From: GCA-2731375 sp964344935
Lineage (GTDB): Bacteria > Pseudomonadota > Alphaproteobacteria > GCA-2731375
Reading direction: 5' to 3'
Length of the DNA stretch: 64,000 bases
Assembly (NCBI GenBank): GCA_964344935.1
Contig: CAYFPL010000011.1
Coordinates: 1-64,000 of the forward strand
Below, piece after piece: positions 43,667-51,878 of the stretch. Under the pieces are notes generated by a model. That model did not search any database and had not been told where the DNA came from. It was given only the letters and a program-made list of their open reading frames with translations. Position numbers and translations under genes: made by a program. Within the stretch, counting starts at the first letter, position 1. The number at the start of each line of letters is the position of its first letter.

Positions 43667-44494
43667 ATGGGCGCAGTACAGCAGATCGAAGCGTTCCTGA
43701 AGGGTGAGGTTGCGACGCTCCCCGCGCCGGATGAGGCAGCTTGGTATCAGACCTGGCATGATCAAGGTCTGGTTGGTTTGCCACCCGTCGATTGCGCCTT
43801 GCGTGGCGGCATGTTGGCGGACCGGCTGCCATGGGTCTTCATCGCTGGCTATCAGGCGACCATCCGCCATGTCTTTCCCGGAGTTCCGGCGCAAGGCTGG
43901 GCTGCCTACGCGGCGACTGAAGACAAGGTGGATCCGGAATCCCACCCGCCGACGGTATTGGATGATGAGCGCCGCCTGCATGGGTGCAAATCATGGGTGG
44001 CGCAATCACGCTGTGTGGATCATCTGGTGGTGACGGTGGCGGACAAATGTGTCCTGGTCTCGGCCGCGCAGCCGGGTGTCCATCTAAGCCATCGGGAGGC
44101 GCCCGGTTTCCTGGCCGCCATGAGCCAAGGTTTCGCCCGTTTCGACGGAGTCGAAGTTGACCGAGACTACGCCAGCAACCTGGTGCGGCAGTTCGGCCGA
44201 GGTGAGCCGCGCTTTGTGCTGCTCGCCGGAACCGGATACTTGCTAGGCCAACTCGCCGGCCGGGACGCGCAACTGCAGGATGACCTTATTTCCTTAGCTT
44301 TGGGCTTCGCTGAGATTTGCGTATCGGACGATGGGGCGCACAAAATTCTTGCGGCCTTCGACCGCGCCCTGCAAGCGGCAATCGAACGTTTCGCGGCGGT
44401 GGTCGACTGCAATGCCTTGCCGGATTGGGAAACCGACCGGCGCCTGTTGACCATGTATTCCAAACGCATCCAGGAGCGTGCCGCGCGGGCGTGA
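43667..44494 (+). CDS. Short acyl-CoA-dehydrogenase-like protein
   Basis: The 275-residue protein aligns by eye with the acyl-CoA dehydrogenase middle domain (LHGCKSWVAQSRCVDHLVVTV) and part of the helical C-terminus, but it is about 100 residues shorter than the family and lacks a clear catalytic Glu or FAD motif. It could be an accessory or degenerate subunit. ATG at 43667 (AGGTG 6 bases upstream) is preferred to GTG at 43658. It is the last gene of the operon and converges on the quinone reductase gene. Confidence 0.6.
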   Translation: MGAVQQIEAFLKGEVATLPAPDEAAWYQTWHDQGLVGLPPVDCALRGGMLADRLPWVFIAGYQATIRHVFPGVPAQGWAAYAATEDKVDPESHPPTVLDDERRLHGCKSWVAQSRCVDHLVVTVADKCVLVSAAQPGVHLSHREAPGFLAAMSQGFARFDGVEVDRDYASNLVRQFGRGEPRFVLLAGTGYLLGQLAGRDAQLQDDLISLALGFAEICVSDDGAHKILAAFDRALQAAIERFAAVVDCNALPDWETDRRLLTMYSKRIQERAARA

Positions 44495-45526
44495 TTATTT
44501 GCCCAGGCGTTTCGCTTCGTCTCCCATCACCACCGCGATCCGGCCCATAGATTTCCGGCCTAGTACCGTCGCCATGGCGGCTTGGAAATCGTCCAAGGCG
44601 AAGGTGTCCTGAACGCGCGGGTTCAGCTTGCCTTCCTCGAACCAGGCGAATTGTTTCGCGAGAAGGTCCTGCATCAATGGTGAAAACCGGTCGCGCACAT
44701 CCCGATCACTCCATCCGAAGTAATAGCCCATGTTAAGGCCGGTCACGGAGACGTTTTTGACCAGCAGGATATTGGCCGGAATTTGCGGGATGGTGCCGCC
44801 CGCGAAACCCACCGGCATGATGCGGCCCTCTGGTGCAATGCAACGCAAGGACTGAGCGAAGACATCGCCGCCCACTGGATCATAGATGGCGTTGGCGCCC
44901 CAACCGTCGGTCAATTCCAGGACCCGGTCGCGAAAATCTTCCGTGCGATAATTGATGGCATGGTCGGCACCGTGAGACTTGACCACGCCCATTTTCTCTT
45001 CTGAGCCCACGGTGGCGATGACGTCTGCGCCGAAGATTTTGCCGATCTCGATCGCTGCGATGCCGACTCCGCCGGCACCTCCGTGTACCAAAAGGGTTTC
45101 GCCGTCGTTGACGTTCAGTAGATGCGGCCAAGTAAGGGCGGCGCAGGAAGTAGAGTAGGAATTGGTGAAACAGATGGCCCGATAGAAATCCAGGCTGTCG
45201 GGAAGGACAAAGGTGTTGGCTTCGTAAGCCACGGCCTCTTCCGCCAGACCGCCCCATTCCACAATGGCGCAAATCCGGTCACCGACTTTTATGCGTTTGC
45301 ACGCAGCGCCCACTTCGGTAACAACCCCGGCGATTTCGGAACCGGGAGAGAAGGGCAGGGGCGGCTTGCGTTGATAGCGGCCCTGCACGACGAGTGATTG
45401 GGCAAAACTGACACCGGCGGCCTGCACCGACACGCGAACCTGTTTCGCCGACATTTCCGGTTTGGGGCAATCCTGCACCTCCAGGTTCTTGAATTCCGTC
45501 AGTTCTTCGACCCAAACACCGCGCAT
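44495..45526 (-). CDS. Zinc-free MDR-family NADPH:quinone reductase-like oxidoreductase
   Basis: The 343-residue protein has the GroES-like N-domain with FSPGSEIAGVVTEVG and the nucleotide motif HGGAGGVGIAAIEIG. The C-terminal PVGFAGGTIPQIPAN fits the quinone-reductase/crotonyl-CoA-reductase-like branch. The structural zinc cysteines are missing. Its stop directly follows that of the convergent operon. Confidence 0.88.
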   Translation of the reverse strand: MRGVWVEELTEFKNLEVQDCPKPEMSAKQVRVSVQAAGVSFAQSLVVQGRYQRKPPLPFSPGSEIAGVVTEVGAACKRIKVGDRICAIVEWGGLAEEAVAYEANTFVLPDSLDFYRAICFTNSYSTSCAALTWPHLLNVNDGETLLVHGGAGGVGIAAIEIGKIFGADVIATVGSEEKMGVVKSHGADHAINYRTEDFRDRVLELTDGWGANAIYDPVGGDVFAQSLRCIAPEGRIMPVGFAGGTIPQIPANILLVKNVSVTGLNMGYYFGWSDRDVRDRFSPLMQDLLAKQFAWFEEGKLNPRVQDTFALDDFQAAMATVLGRKSMGRIAVVMGDEAKRLGK

Positions 45527-45615
45527 GCCGCGTTTCCCCTTATGAAAACCATTTGTGAATCTGTTCCGACTGCATAATTCTAGCGGCCGGTTTCTCCAAG
45601 GAAAGAAAATCTGCC

Positions 45616-46665
45616 ATGAGCGAAGATAAGATCAGGGTCGGCGTCATCGGCGCTGGCGGCAACACAACCAAGCTGCACATCCCCGGCCTACAGGCACAGG
45701 ACGGCGTGGAGATCGTCGCGGTGGCCAACCGCACGGCCGCTTCCGGCAAGCGGGTGGCGGACGAATTTGATATCCCCCATGTGGCCGCCGACTGGCAGGA
45801 AATCATCGAAGACGGGGCGATCGATGCTGTTTGCATCGGCACTTGGCCCTATATGCACGCGCCCATGACGATCGCCGCTTTGGAGGCGGGCAAGCATGTG
45901 CTGTGCGAGGCGCGCATGGCTATGAATGCGGACGAAGGTAGGGCCATGCTTGCCGCCTCCCACCGCCATCCCCGTCTGGTTGCGCAGATCGTCCCGGCAC
46001 CGCACACCCTGGCCTTCGATGCCACCATTGCCGAAATGGTTGGTGGCGGATCCATTGGCGAACTGATCGCGCTGGATGCCCGGGTCTCCATGGCCGGGTT
46101 TCCAAATTCGGATTCCGCCATCACCTGGCGCCAGAACCGGGACCTATCTGGCAACAACATCATGTCCATGGGGATCTGGTACGAAGCCATGATGCGCTGG
46201 GTCGGCCCCATGGCCACGGTCTATGCGGTCGGACGGGCGGTGGTACCGCACCGGGTGGACGAGAATGGCCGCCGGGTGGCCATGACCATCCCCGACCATC
46301 TGGATATCGTCGGTGAAATGGAGCAGGGCGGCCAGCTTCGGTTTTGCGTTTCCTCCGTCCTGGGCCATGCGCCCGCAGGCGTGGACGTCTGTATCTTCGG
46401 CACCGAAGGCAGCCTGCGCCTGTTGCAAGCCGGTTCCGATCCCATGACGCTTTATGCAGGCGGGCGCGGTGACGATGGCCTGTCAGTGGTGGAGATTGAT
46501 CCAGCCAAAAAGGGCGGATGGCGGGTCGAAGAAGAGTTCATCAACGCCATTCGAGGCCTTGAGCCCGTCACCCATACGGATTTCACTACAGGCGTGAAAT
46601 ATATGGCCTGGACCGACGCTGTGACCCGCTCGCTCAGAACCGGACAGTCGGTTTCGCTGATCTAG
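45616..46665 (+). CDS. Gfo/Idh/MocA-family oxidoreductase
   Basis: The 349-residue protein has the N-terminal Rossmann motif VGVIGAGGNTTKLHIPGL and the KP-like loop HVLCEARMAMNADEG, where the usual EKP is EAR, so the catalytic lysine of the motif is lost. The C-terminal alpha/beta domain is complete. Members oxidise sugars or inositols. Its stop overlaps the stop of the epoxide-hydrolase-like gene (CTAG). Confidence 0.85.
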   Translation: MSEDKIRVGVIGAGGNTTKLHIPGLQAQDGVEIVAVANRTAASGKRVADEFDIPHVAADWQEIIEDGAIDAVCIGTWPYMHAPMTIAALEAGKHVLCEARMAMNADEGRAMLAASHRHPRLVAQIVPAPHTLAFDATIAEMVGGGSIGELIALDARVSMAGFPNSDSAITWRQNRDLSGNNIMSMGIWYEAMMRWVGPMATVYAVGRAVVPHRVDENGRRVAMTIPDHLDIVGEMEQGGQLRFCVSSVLGHAPAGVDVCIFGTEGSLRLLQAGSDPMTLYAGGRGDDGLSVVEIDPAKKGGWRVEEEFINAIRGLEPVTHTDFTTGVKYMAWTDAVTRSLRTGQSVSLI

Positions 46666-47693
46666 GGCCGGGGCCAATAGTCCGCGACCTCCCTGGCCAG
46701 CCAGCCGGCTAGGACGCCATTTAATTCCACGGGCTTCTCTTGCGCCATCCAGTGGCCGCTGTCGATAACTTCGGTGGTTAGGTTCTTGATCAGGTCGATC
46801 TGCGGCTTTGCCAGATCTGAATCCATGGTCTCACAGGTATAGTCGTATCTGGCAGATACGAATAGAACCGGCATATCTAATTCGCCGCCGTTGACGGCCT
46901 CGCGAGCATATTCGCTGTTGGCATTGTGGTTCATATAATAGGAATCGGGGCCGAAAAAGCCATTGCGGGCCAGGGCTGCGGCATAGACGGATAGATCTTC
47001 TTCCGTTACGACGGCGTCGTCGCGGGGTACGTCCGGTGCCACATTGTCGGGACCGAACCAGCCGCCGTTCTTGCGCACGAACGCGGTGCGACTGGGTTTG
47101 CCGCGGCCAGCCGGATCACCACGGCGAAAGATTGCCTTGGCTGTATTGTAAGGATCGGCATCGAACCCTGTCGTTGCGCGGTCGAAATTCTCTTCATAGA
47201 AGCACATATATTCCCACTGGCCGGCGGGAAACTCGTCGTCGGGATAGACCGACCTGTCGACCAGCGCGATCAGGCTATCGAGGCCATTTTCGAGCACGCC
47301 ATAGGGTACGCAAAGGCTGGCGACGGCTCTGGTGCGGTCCGGATGATGGGAGGCAATATTCCAAACTACCGGGCTGCCCCAGTCATGGCCGATCCAGACC
47401 GCCTGGTCTCGGCCCAAGGCTTTCAAGAGTTCGATCATATCGGCGACGATCTCTCGTTGGGCATAGTCTTCCTGGCGTGTCGGCGCCGATGACCGGCCAT
47501 AGCCCCGCATATCCGGTGCGACGCAACGAAAACCCAGCGCCGCCAAGGCCGGCAGCTGGTGCCGCCAACTGATCGAGAGTTCCGGCCAGCCGTGGACGAA
47601 GATCAGCAAGGGGCCGTCTTCGCGACCCGACGCCAAATATGAAGTGATGTGCCGGTCGGTCTTTACGACGTGTTCGGTGACAGCAACGGCCAT
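46662..47693 (-). CDS. Alpha/beta hydrolase, epoxide-hydrolase-like
   Basis: The 343-residue protein has the oxyanion motif FVHGWPELSISWRHQ, DMRGYGRS, and the nucleophile elbow IGHDWGSPV with Asp as nucleophile, typical of epoxide hydrolases and haloalkane dehalogenases. A C-terminal DSGHWMAQE holds the catalytic His. Cytosolic. The ATG at 47693 follows AAGGAG by 6 bases. Confidence 0.9.
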   Translation of the reverse strand: MAVAVTEHVVKTDRHITSYLASGREDGPLLIFVHGWPELSISWRHQLPALAALGFRCVAPDMRGYGRSSAPTRQEDYAQREIVADMIELLKALGRDQAVWIGHDWGSPVVWNIASHHPDRTRAVASLCVPYGVLENGLDSLIALVDRSVYPDDEFPAGQWEYMCFYEENFDRATTGFDADPYNTAKAIFRRGDPAGRGKPSRTAFVRKNGGWFGPDNVAPDVPRDDAVVTEEDLSVYAAALARNGFFGPDSYYMNHNANSEYAREAVNGGELDMPVLFVSARYDYTCETMDSDLAKPQIDLIKNLTTEVIDSGHWMAQEKPVELNGVLAGWLAREVADYWPRP

Positions 47694-47780
47694 GTGATTC
47701 TCCTTGCGCGGACGGTTACCGATTATTTGATGTGATTGCACCAGGGTACACCAGTCAGCGATTGCTTTGCGGCAAATACT

Positions 47781-47810
47781 TTGAAATACGGAGCTTATTT
47801 CGGTAATAAT
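47781..47810 (+). promoter_or_regulatory. Candidate promoter upstream of the second FecR gene
   Basis: TTGAAA (47781-47786) is followed after 18 bases by AATAAT (47805-47810), a reasonable sigma-70 match. It lies about 72 bases upstream of the FecR-domain gene start in an AT-rich gap. Confidence 0.4.
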
Positions 47811-47881
47811 TGTGAAGACAGATAACTTGCTAATATGTAACGAAAAAAAGTTCGGTCTCTATCCATCAGCGGAGGACAGGC

Positions 47882-48697
47882 ATGAACCGCAAATATCGCA
47901 AGGCTCTACGAAATGCTGCCGTTTATATGAGTGCCGCCATTTTGGCACTGCATCCGGCGCTCGTGCAGGCGCAAACGTCCATTGGCAGCGCAAATAAGAT
48001 TGTCGCCGCCGTCAATGGCGTCCTGCAGGCCAATACCCGGACCCTTGTCGTCAAGGATGCGGTATACAGCAACGAGGTCATCAACACTGGCGCTGCCAGT
48101 GCGGCCCGCTTTGTCTTTCAGGACAATACTTTGCTGTCCGTCGGTGCCAACTCATCCGTGACCCTGGATGAGTTCGTCTTTGATGCAGACGCAGCCAAAT
48201 CGAAAGTCGCCCTGTCAATGGCGAAAGGCGTGATGCGATTCGTCTCTGGCAGCCTTCCCAAGAAGGTCTATTCCATTCGCACGCCAACCGCCCTGATCGG
48301 TATCAGGGGTACGACCCTGATCGTGACCGTTGCGGCTAACGGGTTGACAACAGTCAGTGTCGTTGAAGGTGTTGCGACTGTTTCGGCCGCTGGCACCACG
48401 GCAACGGTGAATTCCGGATTTACGACAACGGTTGCCCAGGGCGCGCCGCCTGCGCCGCCGGCACCGTCACCGCCGGCGCCGCCACAGGTGCAGTCAATGC
48501 AGGCATCCCTAGGGCCGGATCCTGGCGTAGCGACAGGTGGTGAAACGACCGGCTTGGGCGGATTGTCAGCTGGCGCGATCGCTGGTGCTGCCGCCGTGGC
48601 TGCGGCCATAGCCGTGGCGATTGGCGCTGCCGCTTCGGACAGCGATTCGATCAACACCACGGATGCCTCCAGCAGCACGTCGACCGCCACTCAGTAG
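47882..48697 (+). CDS. FecR-domain protein with Pro-rich linker and hydrophobic C-terminal segment
   Basis: The 271-residue protein has a Sec signal peptide (AAVYMSAAILALHPALVQA). Residues about 30-185 form a FecR domain with VYSIRTPTALIGIRGTTLIVTV. A Pro/Ala-rich linker and a Gly/Ala helix (GAIAGAAAVAAAIAVAIGAAA) follow, then a Ser/Thr tail. It is exported and possibly membrane-tethered. There is no adjacent sigma factor or TonB receptor, so classical Fec signalling is unlikely. GGAGGA lies 6 bases before the ATG. Confidence 0.85.
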   Translation: MNRKYRKALRNAAVYMSAAILALHPALVQAQTSIGSANKIVAAVNGVLQANTRTLVVKDAVYSNEVINTGAASAARFVFQDNTLLSVGANSSVTLDEFVFDADAAKSKVALSMAKGVMRFVSGSLPKKVYSIRTPTALIGIRGTTLIVTVAANGLTTVSVVEGVATVSAAGTTATVNSGFTTTVAQGAPPAPPAPSPPAPPQVQSMQASLGPDPGVATGGETTGLGGLSAGAIAGAAAVAAAIAVAIGAAASDSDSINTTDASSSTSTATQ

Positions 48698-48721
48698 GGC
48701 CGGCGGGCAAAAGTCGGTGCC

Positions 48722-49141
48722 GTGGCGGATCATGTCGGGCCCCATGACCTGAATAAGACCCGGATGGTCTTGGCTCCGGGCGGGGACGCGGTTTTGCGTC
48801 AGGTCGACGCCGACTTCTATCAGAACCTCGCCGCGGACTTTGGTTCTTTTTCAGGCCATGTGCTTATCGCACAGCACGACTGCGATGAACCTTGGACCGG
48901 CTGGGAAATGCATCCCCTGGGCGACGAGTTCGTTTGCCTGATCGAGGGTGAGGTGGATTTCATTTTGTGGCGGGACGGTGGGGAACAGACCCTTCGTCTC
49001 GATACACAGGGTATGTATGTAGTTGTGCCCAAGGGAATCTGGCATACCGCGCGGCCCCACCGGCCGTCACGCCTGCTCTTCGCCACACCGGGCGAAGGCA
49101 CCCAGCATGGCCAGCCACCGGGCTGGGGCAAGCTTGGTTAA
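48722..49141 (+). CDS. Cupin-domain protein
   Basis: The 139-residue protein shows the two cupin motifs: GDEFVCLIEGEVDFILW and YVVVPKGIWHTARPHRPSRLLFATPG, the latter with a metal-binding His. It is a small single-domain cupin of unknown substrate. The start appears to be GTG at 48722; an internal ATG at 48764 is possible. Its stop overlaps the stop of the convergent thioredoxin gene. Confidence 0.82.
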   Translation: MADHVGPHDLNKTRMVLAPGGDAVLRQVDADFYQNLAADFGSFSGHVLIAQHDCDEPWTGWEMHPLGDEFVCLIEGEVDFILWRDGGEQTLRLDTQGMYVVVPKGIWHTARPHRPSRLLFATPGEGTQHGQPPGWGKLG

Positions 49142-49542
49142 GGGGCCTTGTCGAGCAGGCCTTTGATGGCTTCCTTGCTTGTTTGAGCGACGATCCGGCC
49201 CGCTTCGCCATTCGGCGTCAACAGGATCAACGTCGACCGGCTCGAAACCCTGTGCTCGCGGCTGATGGGTGCGCGACCGTGAAGGTCCCAATCCACGTTG
49301 ACGAATGTAATCTTCTCGTCATAAGCGTTGTTCTCGTCACGGAGTGCCTTGATCACACGGACCTGGCGACGGCAGGTGCCTCACCAAACGGCACCAAACT
49401 CCAACAATACGGCTCGGCCTTGGTCCAGGGCAGCCCGGACCGCCTCCGCCGAATAGGGCACGAATTCCGTCGCCGCCCGGGCCCCGAAAGGCATCGTGAC
49501 GATGGCGGCGGCAGCAAATTGTAACAACGAGCGACGAAGCAT
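49138..49542 (-). CDS. Thioredoxin-family protein with in-frame TGA at the active site; candidate selenoprotein
   Basis: Reading from ATG at 49542 gives a signal peptide (LLQFAAAAIVTMPFGARAA) and a thioredoxin fold: VLLEFGAVW, then a TGA codon at 49383-49381 (codon 54), then GTCRRQVRVIKAL. The family motif WCGTC is intact except that the first Cys codon is TGA. The frame then stays open for 80 codons with conserved features (ITFVNVDWD, RSTLILL) to a TAA at 49138. Read as selenocysteine it gives a 134-residue protein W-U-G-T-C. It lies 35 bases downstream of a CcdA-like gene, its natural electron donor. The alternative is a nonsense mutation, so selenoprotein status is inferred. Confidence 0.7.
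49345..49374 (-). promoter_or_regulatory. SECIS-like hairpin just after the TGA
   Basis: On the minus-strand mRNA, UGCC (49374-49371) pairs with GGCA (49348-49345). An upper stem with G-U pairs and a bulged U closes on C-G around the apical loop AGGUCC (49364-49359). The GGU begins 18 bases after the UGA. In E. coli fdhF the SelB-binding loop is AGGUCU with GGU 19 bases after UGA. The upper stem is weaker than in fdhF. Confidence 0.55.
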
Positions 49543-49577
49543 TTTTTACATCCCCTAAGAACGTCAAAAATTGAACA

Positions 49578-50291
49578 TTAAATCGAAACGGAGAGGTCCT
49601 GAAGCCACAGGGGCATCAAATCCAGTAACCAACCCTCAATGACGTGATTGACCCCAAATAACAGTCCGGCACCGACGGCCAAGAAAGTGATGCCCAGTAT
49701 CCCCTTTGCCTTGCCCGCGATGGCCCGCATTGCGTCCTGACGGCGCCTGATGACCTCCCGCGTCCCAAAGGCAAGCGCGATGATAATGGAGGAGACGCCA
49801 AAAGCGAAGGCCGTCATGATGCCGCCGGCCCAGAAAATGCTTTCGCCTTGGGAGGCCAGCGAAATGGCGCCGCCTAAGGTCGGCCCGATGCAGGGCGACC
49901 ACACTGCCCCCAGCAAGGCCCCACCCAGAAATTGTCCGCCCAGGCCAGCGCCGTCCATACGTTGCATGCGCGCATCGGCGCTGCCCGCCAAGCCGGCGGT
50001 GGCGGTGGCGAACCCTTCATTTAGGCGTGGCACCAACATGACCAGGCCAAAGACGATCATCATCCAGGCGCCAACGGTGGTCATGCTGCGCTGATCGATG
50101 CCGATGGATGCGCCTAGGACGATGACAAAGAGGCCGACCACGACAAAAGACAGGCTCATGCCGGCGGCCAAAGCCAAAGGTCCTCGCCGGTCAGCCTGCA
50201 GCGACGCCGCAAGGACGATGGGCAATACCGGCAGGACGCACGGGTTGAGCAGGGTCAACAGTCCCGCCAGATAGGCAAACGATAACTCCAC
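49578..50291 (-). CDS. CcdA/DsbD-type membrane thiol-disulfide transporter
   Basis: The 237-residue protein has six predicted helices and the two redox cysteines of the family, in NPCVLPVLPIVLA and SPCIGPTLGGAI. CcdA carries reducing equivalents from cytoplasmic thioredoxin across the inner membrane to exported thioredoxin-like proteins. The thioredoxin gene directly downstream is the likely recipient. Confidence 0.9.
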   Translation of the reverse strand: MELSFAYLAGLLTLLNPCVLPVLPIVLAASLQADRRGPLALAAGMSLSFVVVGLFVIVLGASIGIDQRSMTTVGAWMMIVFGLVMLVPRLNEGFATATAGLAGSADARMQRMDGAGLGGQFLGGALLGAVWSPCIGPTLGGAISLASQGESIFWAGGIMTAFAFGVSSIIIALAFGTREVIRRRQDAMRAIAGKAKGILGITFLAVGAGLLFGVNHVIEGWLLDLMPLWLQDLSVSI

Positions 50292-50441
50292 GAAGCGCAG
50301 GCTCCTTGCGGATTGATCTTAAGCGCAGGCTCAATATCATGATCCGGAGCCGCGACAAATGCGCGACGAATGTTCCGACCGTAACTTCTTCGTGTGTTGG
50401 CATGTTTGCGGCCAAGGGTTGCGATTGCATACAATCTCCTC

Positions 50442-51080
50442 ATGAATACGCCCACCCGCCAACTGGCCGCCATTGTAATCGCCGAAGTCGAGGACTATGG
50501 GATCTTGGTCGAGACGGACGAAACTGGGACGAGCGCACGGTTCGAAGAACTCGCAGAAGAGATTGTCAAGCCGTTGTTGAAACAGTATCGCGGCCGCCTG
50601 GCAAAAGCCGAAGTAGATTCTATGCTCATGACTTTCACCTCTTCTGTCGCGGCGGTGAACTTCGTCATTGACGTGCAGCGAACCCTTCCCGTCCACCAAA
50701 GCCAGTGGCCGGAACATTCGCGTCTTCGCTTTCGAATGGGCGTTCATCTTGGCGAAGTCATACTCGAGGGCGATACTGCGCACGGCGTCGGCGTCGATGG
50801 TGTGACGGGCGTGGCGGAGCTGGCTGAACCAGGCGGCGTGGTGATATCGGGACCTATATTTGATCAGGCTCACCGTCGTTTGGAACATGTCGCCTACGAG
50901 GACCTGGGTCCGCAGCATCTCAAGAACCTGGACGAGCCGGTACCGGCTTACCGCATCCTTCTGGACCCTTCCAAGGTTGAAGAATTGGTGCGTGAGCCGA
51001 CCTATCTCACGAACAAACGCGTCATTTTCTACATCCTGATTTTGGTTATCCTGGCCGGCGCCGCCTTGTGGAAATTGTAG
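50442..51080 (+). CDS. Class III cyclase-homology domain protein with C-terminal membrane anchor
   Basis: The 212-residue protein resembles an adenylate/guanylate cyclase catalytic domain: AAIVIAEVEDYG (normally AD-GF/Y), KAEVDSMLMTF, FRMGVHLGEVILEGDTAHGVGVD, and DLGPQHLKNLDEPVPAYRIL. The first metal Asp is replaced by Glu, while the second Asp is kept. The transition-state Asn/Arg region is unclear, so it may be inactive or only bind nucleotide. A single helix (FYILILVILAGAALW) at the extreme C-terminus anchors it to the membrane. The ATG has no evident ribosome site. Confidence 0.75.
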   Translation: MNTPTRQLAAIVIAEVEDYGILVETDETGTSARFEELAEEIVKPLLKQYRGRLAKAEVDSMLMTFTSSVAAVNFVIDVQRTLPVHQSQWPEHSRLRFRMGVHLGEVILEGDTAHGVGVDGVTGVAELAEPGGVVISGPIFDQAHRRLEHVAYEDLGPQHLKNLDEPVPAYRILLDPSKVEELVREPTYLTNKRVIFYILILVILAGAALWKL

Positions 51081-51197
51081 GATATCAATTCGATGATACG
51101 GGCAGATCGACGGGTTTGCGCTTGCGTGCGGGGCCTTCATCGCTAGATTGGCAGCCGCGCCAAATATCGGCGCGATTATGTAGCGAGGTTAGGTGCC

Positions 51198-51875
51198 ATG
51201 GATTTCGAAACCCTGGTGCGCGAGAGAAGAAGCATCCGCGGTTACAAGAAAGATCCGGTTCCGAAGGAAGTCATCGAGGAAATCATCGACATCGCCAAGG
51301 GTGCCCCGTCGTCCATGAACACGCAGCCTTGGTTCTTTCATGTTCTTACCGGCGAGCCGCTGGAACGCATCCGCAAGGGCAATACAGAGCGCATGCTGGC
51401 GGGCGCTGAGGTGCAACGGGAAATCCCCGTGCGAGGCGGTTATGAGGGCATCCACAGGCAGCGTCAGATCGAGATTGCGGTGCAGCTATTCGAGGCCATG
51501 GGTATTGCCCGGGATGACAAAGAGCGCCGTCAGGACTGGGTAATGCGTGGTTTCCGCCAATTTGATGCGCCAGTCTCCATCGTCATGACCTATGACAAAA
51601 GCCTGGAACCAGCCACCATCAGCCATTTCGATTTGGGTGCCGTGGTCTATGGTCTGGTTCTGGCGGCCTGGACCAGGGGCCTAGGAACCGTAATTAACGG
51701 CCAGGGCATCATGCAGTCGGCAGTCGTTCGCGAGCATGCCAACATTCCGGAATGGCAGACCATCATGACCTGTATCGCCATGGGCTATCCAGACGAGGGT
51801 TTCTCAGCCAATCATGTAAAGTCGGTGCGTACGCCCAACGACGACATCGTCACCTACATCGGTTTTGATGAATAG
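51198..51875 (+). CDS. Nitroreductase-family FMN protein
   Basis: The 225-residue protein has the FMN-binding motif RRSIRGYKKDPVPKEVIEEI, the APSSMNTQPWFFHV segment and the C-terminal CIAMGYPDE. Members reduce nitro groups, quinones or enones with NAD(P)H. It converges on the ROK regulator gene with 3 bases between stops. Confidence 0.9.
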   Translation: MDFETLVRERRSIRGYKKDPVPKEVIEEIIDIAKGAPSSMNTQPWFFHVLTGEPLERIRKGNTERMLAGAEVQREIPVRGGYEGIHRQRQIEIAVQLFEAMGIARDDKERRQDWVMRGFRQFDAPVSIVMTYDKSLEPATISHFDLGAVVYGLVLAAWTRGLGTVINGQGIMQSAVVREHANIPEWQTIMTCIAMGYPDEGFSANHVKSVRTPNDDIVTYIGFDE

Positions 51876-51878
51876 ACG

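Noticed and set aside
49138..49356. Stand-alone 72-codon minus-strand gene
   Set aside because: It begins in the middle of a thioredoxin fold and lacks a ribosome site; the full frame from 49542 through the TGA explains it better.
49381..49383. Simple pseudogene by nonsense mutation
   Set aside because: Not excluded, but less favoured: the TGA is at the exact catalytic Cys, no other lesion exists, and a SECIS-like hairpin follows at the expected distance.
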